DNA of 55,650 nt from Phycisphaerae bacterium (GCA_030426605.1 JAUHXM010000006.1:1-55650), one strand, 5' to 3'. Shown: positions 27,156 through 35,253, counted from the stretch's first letter. Program-made: numbers and translations. The notes: generated by a model from the sequence alone, not told the origin.

Positions 27156-27815
27156 ATGTCCCATGATGTGACACAACGCGGATTGGTGATCGTCGGGGGT
27201 GGCGGGCATGGGGCGGTTGTCGCGGAGTCGGCGAGCCTGGTGGATGCTCCGGGTGGCGTTCGCGGGTGTCTGGACGACAAGGACCAACCAGCGGCAGCCG
27301 GCGGGCCCGGCGGCCTCGACCGGCTCGGGCCGCTCGCGATGTTCGGCGAGATCACCGCGGGCGGGTCGGCGTGGATCTTCGGGATCGGGGATCTGGCGCT
27401 TCGGCGGTCGCTGCTCGATTCGCTGCCCGACACGGCCCGACGCATCGGTGGGGCGCACACTGTTGTCCATCCGAAGGCGAGTGTGTCGTCCAGCGCGACG
27501 ATCGGACGCGGCGTGTTTGTGGGTCCCGGGGCGGTCGTCCACACCCGGGCGCGCGTTGGCGATCACGCGATCATCAACTCGGGCGCGATCGTCGAGCACG
27601 ACGTGCAAGTCGGCGAGAACGCCCACGTCGCGTCCGGCGCGGTGCTCGGCGGGGCGGCGTGGGTCGGTCGGGACGTGCTCGTGGGGTCGGGGGCGGTGGT
27701 GCTGCCCGGGGTGACCGTGGGCGACGGCGCGACGGTCGGGGCGGGTTCGGTGGTTCGCGAGGACGTGCCCGACGGCGTGACGGTCGTCGGTGTGCCGGCG
27801 CGGGCGACGCCCTGA
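27156..27815 (+). CDS. NeuD-type sugar O/N-acyltransferase (left-handed beta-helix)
   Basis: A 219-residue enzyme. A Rossmann-like N-terminus (LVIVGGGGHGAVVAESA, about 9-25) binds the sugar nucleotide in this family. From about residue 105, hexapeptide repeats (IGRGVFVGPGAVVHTRARVG and on to VTVGDGATVGAGSVV) build the left-handed beta-helix that binds acyl-CoA. The His in INSGAIVEHDVQVG (about residue 149) is the usual catalytic base. Such proteins acetylate amino sugars such as bacillosamine precursors or sialic acid, for surface glycans. ATG 27156 follows AAGGGGAG (27144-27151). The sugar is unknown, and no sugar-biosynthesis gene is next to it. Confidence 0.88.
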   Translation: MSHDVTQRGLVIVGGGGHGAVVAESASLVDAPGGVRGCLDDKDQPAAAGGPGGLDRLGPLAMFGEITAGGSAWIFGIGDLALRRSLLDSLPDTARRIGGAHTVVHPKASVSSSATIGRGVFVGPGAVVHTRARVGDHAIINSGAIVEHDVQVGENAHVASGAVLGGAAWVGRDVLVGSGAVVLPGVTVGDGATVGAGSVVREDVPDGVTVVGVPARATP

Positions 27816-27836
27816 GGTTCGACGCGGCTGGTCCTT

Positions 27837-27868
27837 GTGCCACCGACCCGAGGACGGGTCAGTGGCAC
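27837..27868. terminator. Bidirectional terminator hairpin between convergent genes
   Basis: GTGCCAC-C-GACCCG (27837-27850), loop AGGA, CGGGTC-A-GTGGCAC (27855-27868): 13 paired bases with one internal mismatch. It sits between the acyltransferase stop and the stop of the opposite PEGA lipoprotein gene. There is no long T-run. The GTGGCAC arm is also found in the repeat at 28388-28467, so it may be a copy of a REP-like unit acting as terminator. Confidence 0.6.
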
Positions 27869-27891
27869 GTATCCGATCCGTCGAACAATGC

Positions 27892-28341
27892 CTAGTCGGC
27901 GGCGGGGCTCTCGGGCGCGGGGGCGATGCCGGTGATGGCGTGCTGACGCAGGCGCTCGGCGCGTTCGACCAGGCCCGTCTCGTACGCGTCGCGCTCCTGG
28001 GTCACTTCGAGCGAGGGTTCGAGGTCGAAGTGCCACTCGATGGTGTTGTCGAATGTCACGGGCAGGGCGTGGGCGACGAGGTCGATGCCGGGCCACTCGT
28101 GGACGGGTGCTTTGGCGCGCCGTTCGGTGTGGATGGGCTCGTGCCCCTCGAGGGCGAGGCGGACGTCGTAGTCGCCGTGGAAAGTGAATCCGGTCTCGAC
28201 GGGTGTGCGTCCGATCTCGCGGTCGTTCAGCCAGACGATCGCGCCCGGCGGCTCGGACGTCACGCGGATGCGGCGCTCGATGCACCCGGACAGACCCACG
28301 AGCGCGGCACACCCGGCGATGGCAAAGATTCGGCGGTTCAT
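27892..28341 (-). CDS. PEGA-domain lipoprotein
   Basis: A 149-residue protein with a lipoprotein signal peptide ending LVGLSGC (Cys20 as the acylated residue). After it comes IRVTSEPPGAIVWLNDREIG followed by RTPVETGFTFHGDYDVRLAL, the PEGA domain, a small beta-sandwich named for a Pro-Glu-Gly-Ala-like turn and common on surface proteins. The remainder is a charged tail with a predicted amphipathic helix (about 105-140). ATG 28341 is chosen so that the signal peptide is at the N-terminus. Probable role: an outer- or inner-membrane-anchored carbohydrate or peptidoglycan-contact protein; this is family inference. Confidence 0.82.
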   Translation of the reverse strand: MNRRIFAIAGCAALVGLSGCIERRIRVTSEPPGAIVWLNDREIGRTPVETGFTFHGDYDVRLALEGHEPIHTERRAKAPVHEWPGIDLVAHALPVTFDNTIEWHFDLEPSLEVTQERDAYETGLVERAERLRQHAITGIAPAPESPAAD

Positions 28342-28387
28342 GACGCCCAGCTTACCCCGCTGACCCGGGTGGCGTGGAGGTTGAGCG

Positions 28388-28467
28388 GGTGCCACGGCTT
28401 GACTTGCAAGCCGTGATTCAACGCGCTCCCGGGCACGGGTTGCCCTTCGGGTCAACCCGTGGCACCC
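28388..28467. repeat. REP-like nested palindrome cluster
   Basis: Three nested inverted repeats lie between two minus-strand genes. They are CACGGCTTG-ACTTG-CAAGCCGTG (28393-28415, perfect), CACGGGTTG...CAACCCGTG (about 28434-28460, perfect nine-base arms), and an outer GGGTGCCACGG/CCGTGGCACCC pair spanning the whole block. It ends one base before the HD-protein stop codon, so it may protect or terminate that transcript. The same GTGGCAC core occurs in the hairpin at 27837-27868. Confidence 0.65.
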
Positions 28468-28468
28468 G

Positions 28469-29011
28469 TCAGTCGTTCATGATGGGCAGGGCGCGGACGA
28501 GCTCGATGCCGCGGCGGGTCTCGGGGTGGTCCGCCGCGTCGGGCTCGGCGAGGGCGATCGCCCGCTCGCATTTGTCGCGGAGCTTGGCGGGCTTGCCCAT
28601 GCCGTCGGTCGCGTTGTCGAGGACGTCGGCGAGCTTGATGAGTCTGGCCCGCCAGTCGGCCGCTCGGAGGCGCTGGTCGTAGTCCTTCTCGCGGGCGGGC
28701 TCGGGCAGGAGCATGTTCTTGGTGAGCGCGGCGACGAGCTCGGCGACGTCGTGCCCGAAGCGGCGAGAGATGTCGTCGTAGTCGTTGGGCGTGTCCTCGA
28801 TGACGTCGTGGAGGATCGCCGCGGCGAGCGTGACGTCGTCGTCGTGCTCGAAGCGGTGGCAGATGAGCATGGCAACGCGGAAGACGTGCGCGACGTAGGG
28901 CGTGCGCTTGTCCTTGCGCATGTGGAGGCGGTGGGCGCGGGCGGCGAACGTCGCCGCACGCATCCACAGCGTGTCGTGGGCGGTGTCGGCGATCGGTTCA
29001 GATGGTGTCAT
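28469..29011 (-). CDS. Small HD-domain hydrolase, SpoT/Mesh1-like
   Basis: A 180-residue stand-alone HD protein. The order KRTPYVAHVFRVA (His42), ILHDVIEDT (His68-Asp69, Glu72-Asp73) and KLADVLDNATDG (Asp129, Asn133) matches the hydrolase half of RelA/SpoT enzymes, with the manganese ligands and the Glu-Asp pair in place. No synthetase, TGS or ACT domain is present. It is therefore a candidate small alarmone hydrolase that would cleave (p)ppGpp to GDP/GTP and pyrophosphate; a related nucleotide substrate cannot be excluded. The start overlaps the stop of lptB by four bases (ATGA), indicating translational coupling. The 3' end abuts the palindrome cluster. Confidence 0.85.
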   Translation of the reverse strand: MTPSEPIADTAHDTLWMRAATFAARAHRLHMRKDKRTPYVAHVFRVAMLICHRFEHDDDVTLAAAILHDVIEDTPNDYDDISRRFGHDVAELVAALTKNMLLPEPAREKDYDQRLRAADWRARLIKLADVLDNATDGMGKPAKLRDKCERAIALAEPDAADHPETRRGIELVRALPIMND

Positions 29012-29925
29012 TGGGCGCTCGGGCGTGTCGGCGCGGGCGAGGGCGGGCGGACGCGCGGCTTGGCGGGGCGCGGCGGGCCGGCGCTGGGCTTGGGCTCAAC
29101 GGGGCGGGGGCCGCGGGGGGCGCCTCCCGGCGGGCGTGGGCCGGGCCCGCGGTTGTCGTCGCCGCGCTTGTCCTGCTTGGACTCGAAGGGCTTGTCGAAC
29201 TCGTCGCCGCGGAAGAGCGACCCGAGGTAGACCCGCCGGACGAGCTCGTCGTTGATGAGTTCCTTGGGGGTGCCCTCGGCGAGCACGCGGCCCGAGTCGA
29301 TGATGTACGCCCGGTCGCAGACGCGGAGCGTCTGCTGGACGTTGTGGTCGGTGATCAGGCACGAGATGCCGAGCGTGGTGAGCTCGCGGATCTCGGTCTG
29401 GAGCTCTTCGACGGCGATGGGGTCCACACCGCTGAAGGGCTCGTCGAGCAGAATCAGCTGGGGCTCGGTGATGAGCGAGCGGGCGATCTCGAGCTTGCGG
29501 CGTTCGCCGCCCGAGCAGGTGCGGGCCTGCTCCTTGGCCTTGTGGGTGAGCCCGAAGCGGGCGAGCAGATCGGCGGCACGGCGTTTCTGCTCGGAGCGGG
29601 GGATGTCGATCGTCTCGAGGATCGCGAGGAGGTTCTGCTCGCAGGTGAGGCGCTGGAAGACGCTGGGTTCCTGGGAGAGGTAGCCCATGCCCATGCGGGC
29701 GTGCTGGTACATGGGGAGGCCGGTGACCTCCTGGTCCTTGAAGAAGACCTCGCCGCCGTCGCGTTCGATCATGCCGATCGTCATGCGGAAGCTGGTGGTC
29801 TTGCCGGCGCCGTTGCGGCCGAGGAGCCCGACGATCTCGGCTTCCTCGACTCGGAGGGAGACGCCGTCCACGACGGTGCGGCCGTTGTAGACCTTCTTGA
29901 GATTGCGGGCCTCGAAGAGGGGCAT
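29008..29925 (-). CDS. lptB: LPS export ABC transporter ATP-binding protein, with extended C-terminus
   Basis: A 305-residue ATPase. Walker A GRNGAGKTT (36-44), signature TCSGGERRKLEIAR (136-149), Walker B LILLDEP (157-163), and the switch His194 in ITDHNV are present. The LptB-type segments PMYQHARMGMGYLSQEPSVF and the downstream DRAYIIDSGRVLAEGTP support lptB over a generic branched-chain transporter ATPase. LptB powers extraction of lipopolysaccharide through LptF/LptG; two permeases of that family are at 13317 and 17344. Residues from about 245 to 305 form a Pro/Gly/Arg-rich tail that the usual about 240-residue LptB lacks. The signature reads CSGGE rather than LSGGE. It is the first gene of a unit coupled to the HD protein. 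Confidence 0.88.
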   Translation of the reverse strand: MPLFEARNLKKVYNGRTVVDGVSLRVEEAEIVGLLGRNGAGKTTSFRMTIGMIERDGGEVFFKDQEVTGLPMYQHARMGMGYLSQEPSVFQRLTCEQNLLAILETIDIPRSEQKRRAADLLARFGLTHKAKEQARTCSGGERRKLEIARSLITEPQLILLDEPFSGVDPIAVEELQTEIRELTTLGISCLITDHNVQQTLRVCDRAYIIDSGRVLAEGTPKELINDELVRRVYLGSLFRGDEFDKPFESKQDKRGDDNRGPGPRPPGGAPRGPRPVEPKPSAGPPRPAKPRVRPPSPAPTRPSAQ

Positions 29926-29934
29926 GGATCGATT

Positions 29935-30315
29935 CTACGCGGGTGAACCGGGGTCCGGATCGTGGCTCAGCCGCAACCCGCAGTCGGGGCAACGTTGGGC
30001 GTCGGTCTCATACCCGCACCCCGGGCACTCGGCGGTCCGGATCGGAACGATCCACCCGATCGATTGATTGGTAAGGATGACGAGCAGAATGGCGAATACG
30101 GGGATGTGGGCGTTCTGGAGCACGAAACTCGTCGCGTGTCCCAAAGTGCCAATCGAGGACAGATCGATCCCGCCAACGAGCTCACCGACCAACATCAGAA
30201 AAAGTTCTACCAGAGCCCGAGCGCCCAACCACGTGACCACCGCCAGCGCGCCCAGCCTCGCCGCGGCGAGGGCATACAGGCGCGTTCTGGCAACATCGTC
30301 ACCGGCGAGTGGCAT
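29935..30315 (-). CDS. Small membrane protein with C-terminal zinc ribbon
   Basis: A 126-residue protein with two hydrophobic segments (about 18-43 and 64-85). A short C-terminal zinc ribbon follows, CPGCGY then CPDCGL (about residues 98-114), with two CxxC knuckles eleven residues apart. No family name is known to me. It lies nine bases upstream of the lptB start on the same strand. The zinc-ribbon style resembles that of the two larger membrane proteins at 31696 and 32399. Confidence 0.65.
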   Translation of the reverse strand: MPLAGDDVARTRLYALAAARLGALAVVTWLGARALVELFLMLVGELVGGIDLSSIGTLGHATSFVLQNAHIPVFAILLVILTNQSIGWIVPIRTAECPGCGYETDAQRCPDCGLRLSHDPDPGSPA

Positions 30316-30348
30316 CCGCCGAGTGTACTCGCGGCGCGGGTGTCCGGA

Positions 30349-31053
30349 TCATGCTCGGCGTCGGCGTGCGGTGCCCGCGACGCCCATGCCCAAGAGGGCG
30401 ATGCCCGCTGGCGCGGGGGCGACGAAGCTCGACGCGTACGTCATGTCGATCGCGCCTGTTTCGCCGTCGCTCGCGTGCGACTCGGCGCGGAACTGGATCT
30501 GGAGGTTGTACGCCCCGGTGGCCAGGTCGAACGACTCGGCGATCGTGCCGCCGTCGTGCAGGGAGTTGGAGTAGACCAGCGTGGTGCCGCGCGTGAGGGT
30601 GATGGATGCGAGGGCGAGGTGCGACGCGTCGCCCGTCTGGACGCTGTCGAACGAGAGGTCGAAGAAGAATCGCTCGGGCGCGTCGGTGACGGTGAATGCG
30701 TGGGACATCCAGGCGTCCGCTTCGCTCGTCGCGGCGTCGGGCGCGGCGATGGATTCGGCGAAGACCGAGAGCGTGCCGGAGCCGGCGAGCCCGCCCTGGG
30801 CGAAGTTCGAGACCTGGGCGACCTGTGCGCTGGCGGAGGTCGTCGAGGCGCTGGTGCCGCCCGCCCAAGCGCCGAGGACCGACGACCCGTGGGGCATCGT
30901 GTCGCGATCGTCGGTATCGACGCTGCCGGCGACATCAACCTCAACGAGCGCAAACAGCCTGCGGTTGTCCTCGGTGATGGTGACGCCCGCGAGGGCGGGG
31001 GCGGCGAGGGCGGAGAGCGCCGCGAGGGCGAAACACTGTTGGTGCGTTGACAT
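30349..31053 (-). CDS. Exported PEP-CTERM-like protein
   Basis: A 234-residue protein starting at ATG 31053 behind a strong GAGGAGAAGG. It has a signal peptide (to about residue 23, PALAG) and a beta-strand-rich body without recognisable enzymatic motif. The tail has VAPAPAGIALLGMGVAG followed by four arginines, a PEP-CTERM-like sorting signal in which Pro-Ala-Pro replaces Pro-Glu-Pro. A surface or exopolysaccharide-associated structural protein is the likely role. Confidence 0.75.
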   Translation of the reverse strand: MSTHQQCFALAALSALAAPALAGVTITEDNRRLFALVEVDVAGSVDTDDRDTMPHGSSVLGAWAGGTSASTTSASAQVAQVSNFAQGGLAGSGTLSVFAESIAAPDAATSEADAWMSHAFTVTDAPERFFFDLSFDSVQTGDASHLALASITLTRGTTLVYSNSLHDGGTIAESFDLATGAYNLQIQFRAESHASDGETGAIDMTYASSFVAPAPAGIALLGMGVAGTARRRRA

Positions 31054-31157
31054 GATCCTTCTCCTCGGGTTCCGTGGATGCCGCGGTATGCAATCGCCGC
31101 GGGCGTACGGATATCCGGGGGGATCCGCGTCTGGACTTCCATGATCGGAGCGCGGGG

Positions 31158-31613
31158 TCAGGGCCCGCTGAGGAACCGGAGGGTCATGGGGTATCGATAG
31201 AACTCGCCGCGCTGGGCGGCCATCGAGCCCATGATGACCCCGATCACGCCGAGCACGTAGGGCAGCACCGCGATCGGTACGAGGAGGATCAGCCCGATGC
31301 CGAGGGTCAGCACGCCGAAAATCGTCGCGACGATCGGCAGCACCGTCGAGTAGAGCAACAGGGTGATCTGGAAGTTGATCGCCTCGCGCAGGTGGTCCGC
31401 GGCGAAGGGCGACTCCTTCTTTTTGACGTTGTACATCACGATCGGTGCGATGATGGCCAGGCCCGGGACGACCATGTGACCCAGGACGCTGAGGTGGCCC
31501 AGGAGGCTGAAGGTGCGCTCGTCGTCGGTGGCGTCGGGGTCGGTGTAGCGGCCGCGTTCGTTGACGGGCGGCGGGACGTAGTCAGAAGCGTCGGCTGGCA
31601 TCGCGAACCCCAT
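31158..31613 (-). CDS. DUF4870-type membrane protein
   Basis: A 151-residue protein. After a polar N-terminus (to about 35) come RTFSLLGHLSVLGHMVVPG and helices at about 40-62, 78-100 and 104-130. The loop YNVKKKESPFAADHLREAINFQ is the hallmark of the DUF4870 family (cytoplasmic loop followed by an asparagine-glutamine helix start). Function is unknown in the family. ATG 31613 is supported by GGGAG nine to ten bases upstream; ATG 31601 is an in-frame alternative. Confidence 0.8.
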   Translation of the reverse strand: MGFAMPADASDYVPPPVNERGRYTDPDATDDERTFSLLGHLSVLGHMVVPGLAIIAPIVMYNVKKKESPFAADHLREAINFQITLLLYSTVLPIVATIFGVLTLGIGLILLVPIAVLPYVLGVIGVIMGSMAAQRGEFYRYPMTLRFLSGP

Positions 31614-31695
31614 CGGATGATTCTCCCGAGTATGACCGGTCGCGCGGCGGCCGCGCTTCTGGGTCGTTGGGAGGCGGTCCGGGCGGATTTCACCC

Positions 31696-32394
31696 CTAGG
31701 GCGTCGTGGGCGGGTGCGGGGGCGGGCCTGCAGTGGATGGCTCGGGGGGGGGCTGGGCGGCGGGCAGAGCCAACCCGCGGGGGACGAAGACCCGGGCGAA
31801 CGGGCGCGGGAACACGAGTGGGACCGCCCCCACGAGCATCCCGCCGAGCGAGTAGACGAGCCAGAGGGCGGCGATCCACGCGTCGGCGCCGGGCTCGTCG
31901 ATGAACCAGACGGCCGACCCGAGGGCCGCGGCACCGAACCCCAGGACCAGCAGAATGCCGATGGCCCGCCCGATGAGGGCAACGACGAGCTGGGCGTTGC
32001 GTTCGAGCCCGAGCCCGGTGGACGTTGGGCCGGCGGCGACGTGGTCGGGCAGGAATTCTTCGGTCAGCGCGGTGCCGCACTCGGGGCAGCGGGGCTCGGT
32101 GATGGACCGGAGGTCGTAGCCGCAGCGGCTGCAGGCGTGGGCTCGGGGCGGCGGGAGGATGCGTTCGCTGAGCCAGGGCGCGATGAGCCAGAGGGCCAGG
32201 CCGACGATGCCCCCGCCGATGCCGATGAAGAACGCGGCGATGGCCGGCTCGTCGCCCGCGTCGCCCGTCGCGATGATCGACAGCATGAGGATGACGGGCC
32301 CGGTCGTCGCGAGCCAGGTGAGCACGGCGAAGACGCGCAGCACGCCGAGCACGGTGTAGCGGCGTCGCGCGAGATCCGAGGCGTTGGGCACCAT
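31696..32394 (-). CDS. Zinc-ribbon membrane protein, paralogue 1
   Basis: A 232-residue protein beginning MVPNASDLARRRYTVLGVLR. Two helices are at about 17-40 and 52-72. A zinc ribbon CSRCGYDLRSITEPRCPECG (88-107) follows, then two further helices (about 138-160 and 172-195) and a Pro-rich tail. The neighbour at 32399 has the same start pattern, ribbon position and helix layout, so the two are a tandem duplication. Function unknown. The ribbon is of the kind found in many Planctomycetota membrane proteins. Confidence 0.7.
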   Translation of the reverse strand: MVPNASDLARRRYTVLGVLRVFAVLTWLATTGPVILMLSIIATGDAGDEPAIAAFFIGIGGGIVGLALWLIAPWLSERILPPPRAHACSRCGYDLRSITEPRCPECGTALTEEFLPDHVAAGPTSTGLGLERNAQLVVALIGRAIGILLVLGFGAAALGSAVWFIDEPGADAWIAALWLVYSLGGMLVGAVPLVFPRPFARVFVPRGLALPAAQPPPEPSTAGPPPHPPTTP

Positions 32395-32398
32395 CGGC

Positions 32399-33100
32399 TC
32401 AATCTACTGGGTCGGTCCGGGCGGTGTTCGCGCCGTCGGGTGCGGTCGGGGGCGATTCATGGCTGTCGTCTGGCTTGGGTACGAGCAACGCGGCGACCCG
32501 CTGGCCGCGGAACAGGAGCACCGCACCGACCAGCAGCCCGAGCCAGCTGTGCATGAGCCGGATCACGGCGATCGGATACTGGCTGTTCGGCGCTTCGACG
32601 ACGACGTAGAACGTGCGTCCGATGACGGCGAAGAAGTACACAAACACGAGGATCCCGCCCGCGAGGCGCAGGATCGGTACGAGCGTGTCCCGGAGTTTGA
32701 CGAGGTGCACCGCGCTGGGTTCGGGCTTGTCCGGCTCGCCCGGCACTCCCAGAAACTCCGGCGTGAGCGTCAGCCCACACTCCGGGCACCGTGCCTCAAC
32801 AAGCCCCTCGAGTCGGTACCGGCATCGGGGGCACCGGACACCATCGCGGGCGGGAACGACGAAACGCGCGATCAGCCCAGCGAGCGCGAAGCCAGCGGCA
32901 CCGCCGATCATGAGCACGGCGCCGCTGAACATGCGCGGCCAGTACCACGACACGTCCAGCAGGTCCGAGTCTTGGATGCCTTCGGCGATCCATGACAGGA
33001 TCGGGATGGCCGCGCTCAAAAATACAGGAATCGAGAGGACCCGGAGGACCGTGGCGATGGTCCAGCGTCGGCGGATGACCTCCGATGCGTTGGGGATCAT
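32399..33100 (-). CDS. Zinc-ribbon membrane protein, paralogue 2
   Basis: A 233-residue protein beginning MIPNASEVIRRRWTIATVLR, matching paralogue 1 in order. Helices are at about 18-42 and 58-80. The zinc ribbon CPRCRYRLEGLVEARCPECG (about 90-109) follows, then LTPEFL and helices at about 142-162 and 182-200. Four bases separate its stop from the start of paralogue 1, so the pair is almost certainly co-transcribed. Function unknown; the conserved cysteine pairs suggest structural zinc. Confidence 0.7.
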   Translation of the reverse strand: MIPNASEVIRRRWTIATVLRVLSIPVFLSAAIPILSWIAEGIQDSDLLDVSWYWPRMFSGAVLMIGGAAGFALAGLIARFVVPARDGVRCPRCRYRLEGLVEARCPECGLTLTPEFLGVPGEPDKPEPSAVHLVKLRDTLVPILRLAGGILVFVYFFAVIGRTFYVVVEAPNSQYPIAVIRLMHSWLGLLVGAVLLFRGQRVAALLVPKPDDSHESPPTAPDGANTARTDPVD

Positions 33101-33112
33101 GCGCCGCTCGCC

Positions 33113-34249
33113 TCAGTGCCCGAAGAGGTTCTTCGTGCCGAACATGCCCTGGGTCTCGAAGTACTCGAGCGCCTCGGCGGTGGAGGTGAAGACCTTCGTG
33201 GCCGTCTCCGTGATGAACGGGCTCGGGGGCTTGGAGGGCTTCCAGACGACGTAGACCTCCTTGGCCCCCTCCCACGCGTGCTGGAGCTCGCGCTCGACGC
33301 CCGACGAGAGCCCCGGCATGACCTTGCCGCCCTCGCGGATCAGCTCGGGAACGTAAGAGACGATCATGTCGGCCTGGTCGATGAGTTTGAAGTCGCGCAT
33401 GTAGATCTGGCCGTCGATGTCGCCGGCGATGTCCAGCACCTCGCGCGTGCGGATGCGGATGGGCGGGAGGTCGCGTTGCACGCCGCCGAGCTGCTGGGGC
33501 TGGTGGTCGAAGTGGTCCTTGCCTTCCTTGACGGCTTCGACGGCCCGGTCGAGCAGCAGCTTCTCGTCCACGTCGCCCGGGTCGAAGGTGATGAAGTGGT
33601 CGGCAAGCTCGGCGCGGAAGGCGTCGATCTCGGCCATCACGTCGGGCATGTCCACGACGTGGCTCATGGGGAAGCTCGGGTAGACTTTTTTCAACTCGGG
33701 ACGGCAGCACAGCCTGAACATGGACCGCGTCGTCGAGGCGTGCCGCCCGCGGGCGACGATGCAGAAGTCCGACCCGGGGATCGCCTTGCTCATCAGTTCG
33801 GTCGCGAGGATCTCTTCTTCGCGCCAGACCATGCAGTCCTTGAGGGTCGCGTCGATGTCGTGGTCGCGGTGCAGTCGGTCGTGGACGACTTCGATGTTGT
33901 CCACGAGGCAGACGAACAGGTCGGGCTCCAACGCAGCGATCTGGTCGAAGTCGAACGCGCTGAACAGACCGTGGCGCCAGCGGAACGTCGCGTGCGTGTT
34001 GACGACGATGTTGTCCTTGTTCTTCGAGTCGGCGATGACGTCCTTGAACGCGGCGCGGCGGAGGGAGTTCAGCCGGCTCAGCGGGAGGTCGAGAATCCGC
34101 CCCTTGCGGACATCGGGGGCCTCGTCGTACATGATGTCGCCGACGTGATAGAGATCGAGCGTCTCGCCCTGCTCACCCGCGAACGCGGCGACATCCTCGA
34201 GGTACGGCTTCTTGTCCATCCCGACCTGACCCGTGACGATCACACGCAT
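33113..34249 (-). CDS. Adenylate-kinase-like P-loop domain fused to deoxyribosyltransferase-like domain
   Basis: A 378-residue cytoplasmic protein. The N-terminus MRVIVTGQVGMDKKPYLEDV resembles the P-loop start of archaeal-type adenylate kinases, and LYHVGDIMYDEA mimics their next conserved strand. However, the loop reads GQVGMDKK, with Asp-Lys-Lys where Gly-Lys-Ser/Thr is expected. The middle (about 70-240) is helical with VCLVDNIEVVHDRL. The C-terminal part (about 285-378) has DMIVSYVPELI, SSGVERELQHAWEGAKEVYVVW and ITETATKVF, a pattern like nucleoside 2-deoxyribosyltransferases and related NDT-fold proteins. I infer a nucleotide-binding or nucleotide-modifying protein; activity is unknown. 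It ends 12 bases before paralogue 2. Confidence 0.55.
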   Translation of the reverse strand: MRVIVTGQVGMDKKPYLEDVAAFAGEQGETLDLYHVGDIMYDEAPDVRKGRILDLPLSRLNSLRRAAFKDVIADSKNKDNIVVNTHATFRWRHGLFSAFDFDQIAALEPDLFVCLVDNIEVVHDRLHRDHDIDATLKDCMVWREEEILATELMSKAIPGSDFCIVARGRHASTTRSMFRLCCRPELKKVYPSFPMSHVVDMPDVMAEIDAFRAELADHFITFDPGDVDEKLLLDRAVEAVKEGKDHFDHQPQQLGGVQRDLPPIRIRTREVLDIAGDIDGQIYMRDFKLIDQADMIVSYVPELIREGGKVMPGLSSGVERELQHAWEGAKEVYVVWKPSKPPSPFITETATKVFTSTAEALEYFETQGMFGTKNLFGH

Positions 34250-34434
34250 GGCAAACCCCTCTTCGGTGCTCGGAGCGAATGTTAGCCCGGGCCCAGGCGA
34301 ATCCCTCTTCTTGAACATCTCACACGGATTCGGTGGCCCCCGCCCCCCCGTGTGGCATGGTCTGGTGGGGACTGATCGGACGCTGCGCTCCGGCGCGGCC
34401 CGTTGGTTTGCGTGAACGATGTAAGGAACTTGTC

Positions 34435-35181
34435 ATGAAGAACGGCACGGTGTGGGTGCGCGCGTTGGCGTGCGCGGGCGGTGTGATGGTCGCAGTCCCG
34501 GCATCGCTCGCGGGCTTTCAGGACGCCCAGAGCGGGTTTCAGGTGCAGCAGCGGGCGTTCGCCGAGATCGACGGGGGCGGCGCGTTTGTCGAGCGGTACG
34601 ACGACCTGGACGTCCAGCTCGCCGTGCACCAGGACGGGCAGCCCGGGCCGTACTCGTTCCGCGATCGGAACATCCTCGACGCCGACATCGGGTCGGCCCG
34701 CGCGAACCTGGTGACGGATGTCTGGACGTCGCTCTCGCTCAACAACGCCGAGATGCGGTTCACCGCGAGCGGGCAGGCGGACGCGTCGGAAGCGGACTTC
34801 GCGTTCGCGGATCTGTCGTCGCGGTACGAGCTTCGCGTGCAGGCCGAGGCGGATACGGAGCTGACGGTCTCGATGCGCCTGGAAGTTGTGGATGACGGTG
34901 AGGCGGTCCGCAACGCGTTCATCCGGCTCGACGGGCTGTCGTCGCCGTTCGAGCTGCGATACGACGGCACGGGCTCGTTCGCCGCGGAGTTGGAGCTGAC
35001 CATCACGGTCGCGGCGGGCTCGACGTACACGATCGAGGGGGTCTTCGACGCGATGCCCGAGTCGCGGTTCGGCGGTCCGTTCTGGGGCGCGATGGAGGTC
35101 GATGTGATGCTCGCGCCGTCGCCGGGCACCGGGGCGGTGCTGGGCCTGGCGGGCCTCGTCGCGGCGCGGCGGAGGCGCTGA
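34435..35181 (+). CDS. Exported PEP-CTERM-like protein
   Basis: A 248-residue protein with a signal peptide (MKNGTVWVRALACAGGVMVA through ASLAG) and a beta-sandwich-like body rich in Asp, Glu and Phe. The tail LAPSPGTGAVLGLAGLVAA is followed by four arginines, a PEP-CTERM-like signal. ATG 34435 follows TAAGGA. No catalytic motif is recognised. It is transcribed divergently from the kinase-like gene at 34249, with a 185-base spacer between them. Confidence 0.72.
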   Translation: MKNGTVWVRALACAGGVMVAVPASLAGFQDAQSGFQVQQRAFAEIDGGGAFVERYDDLDVQLAVHQDGQPGPYSFRDRNILDADIGSARANLVTDVWTSLSLNNAEMRFTASGQADASEADFAFADLSSRYELRVQAEADTELTVSMRLEVVDDGEAVRNAFIRLDGLSSPFELRYDGTGSFAAELELTITVAAGSTYTIEGVFDAMPESRFGGPFWGAMEVDVMLAPSPGTGAVLGLAGLVAARRRR

Positions 35182-35253
35182 CCCACCCGGCGGTGCAGAC
35201 CCCGGCGGGGCGGCTAGGCTACTGGCCCAGTCACCCCGCCGGGAGCTTGCGCC

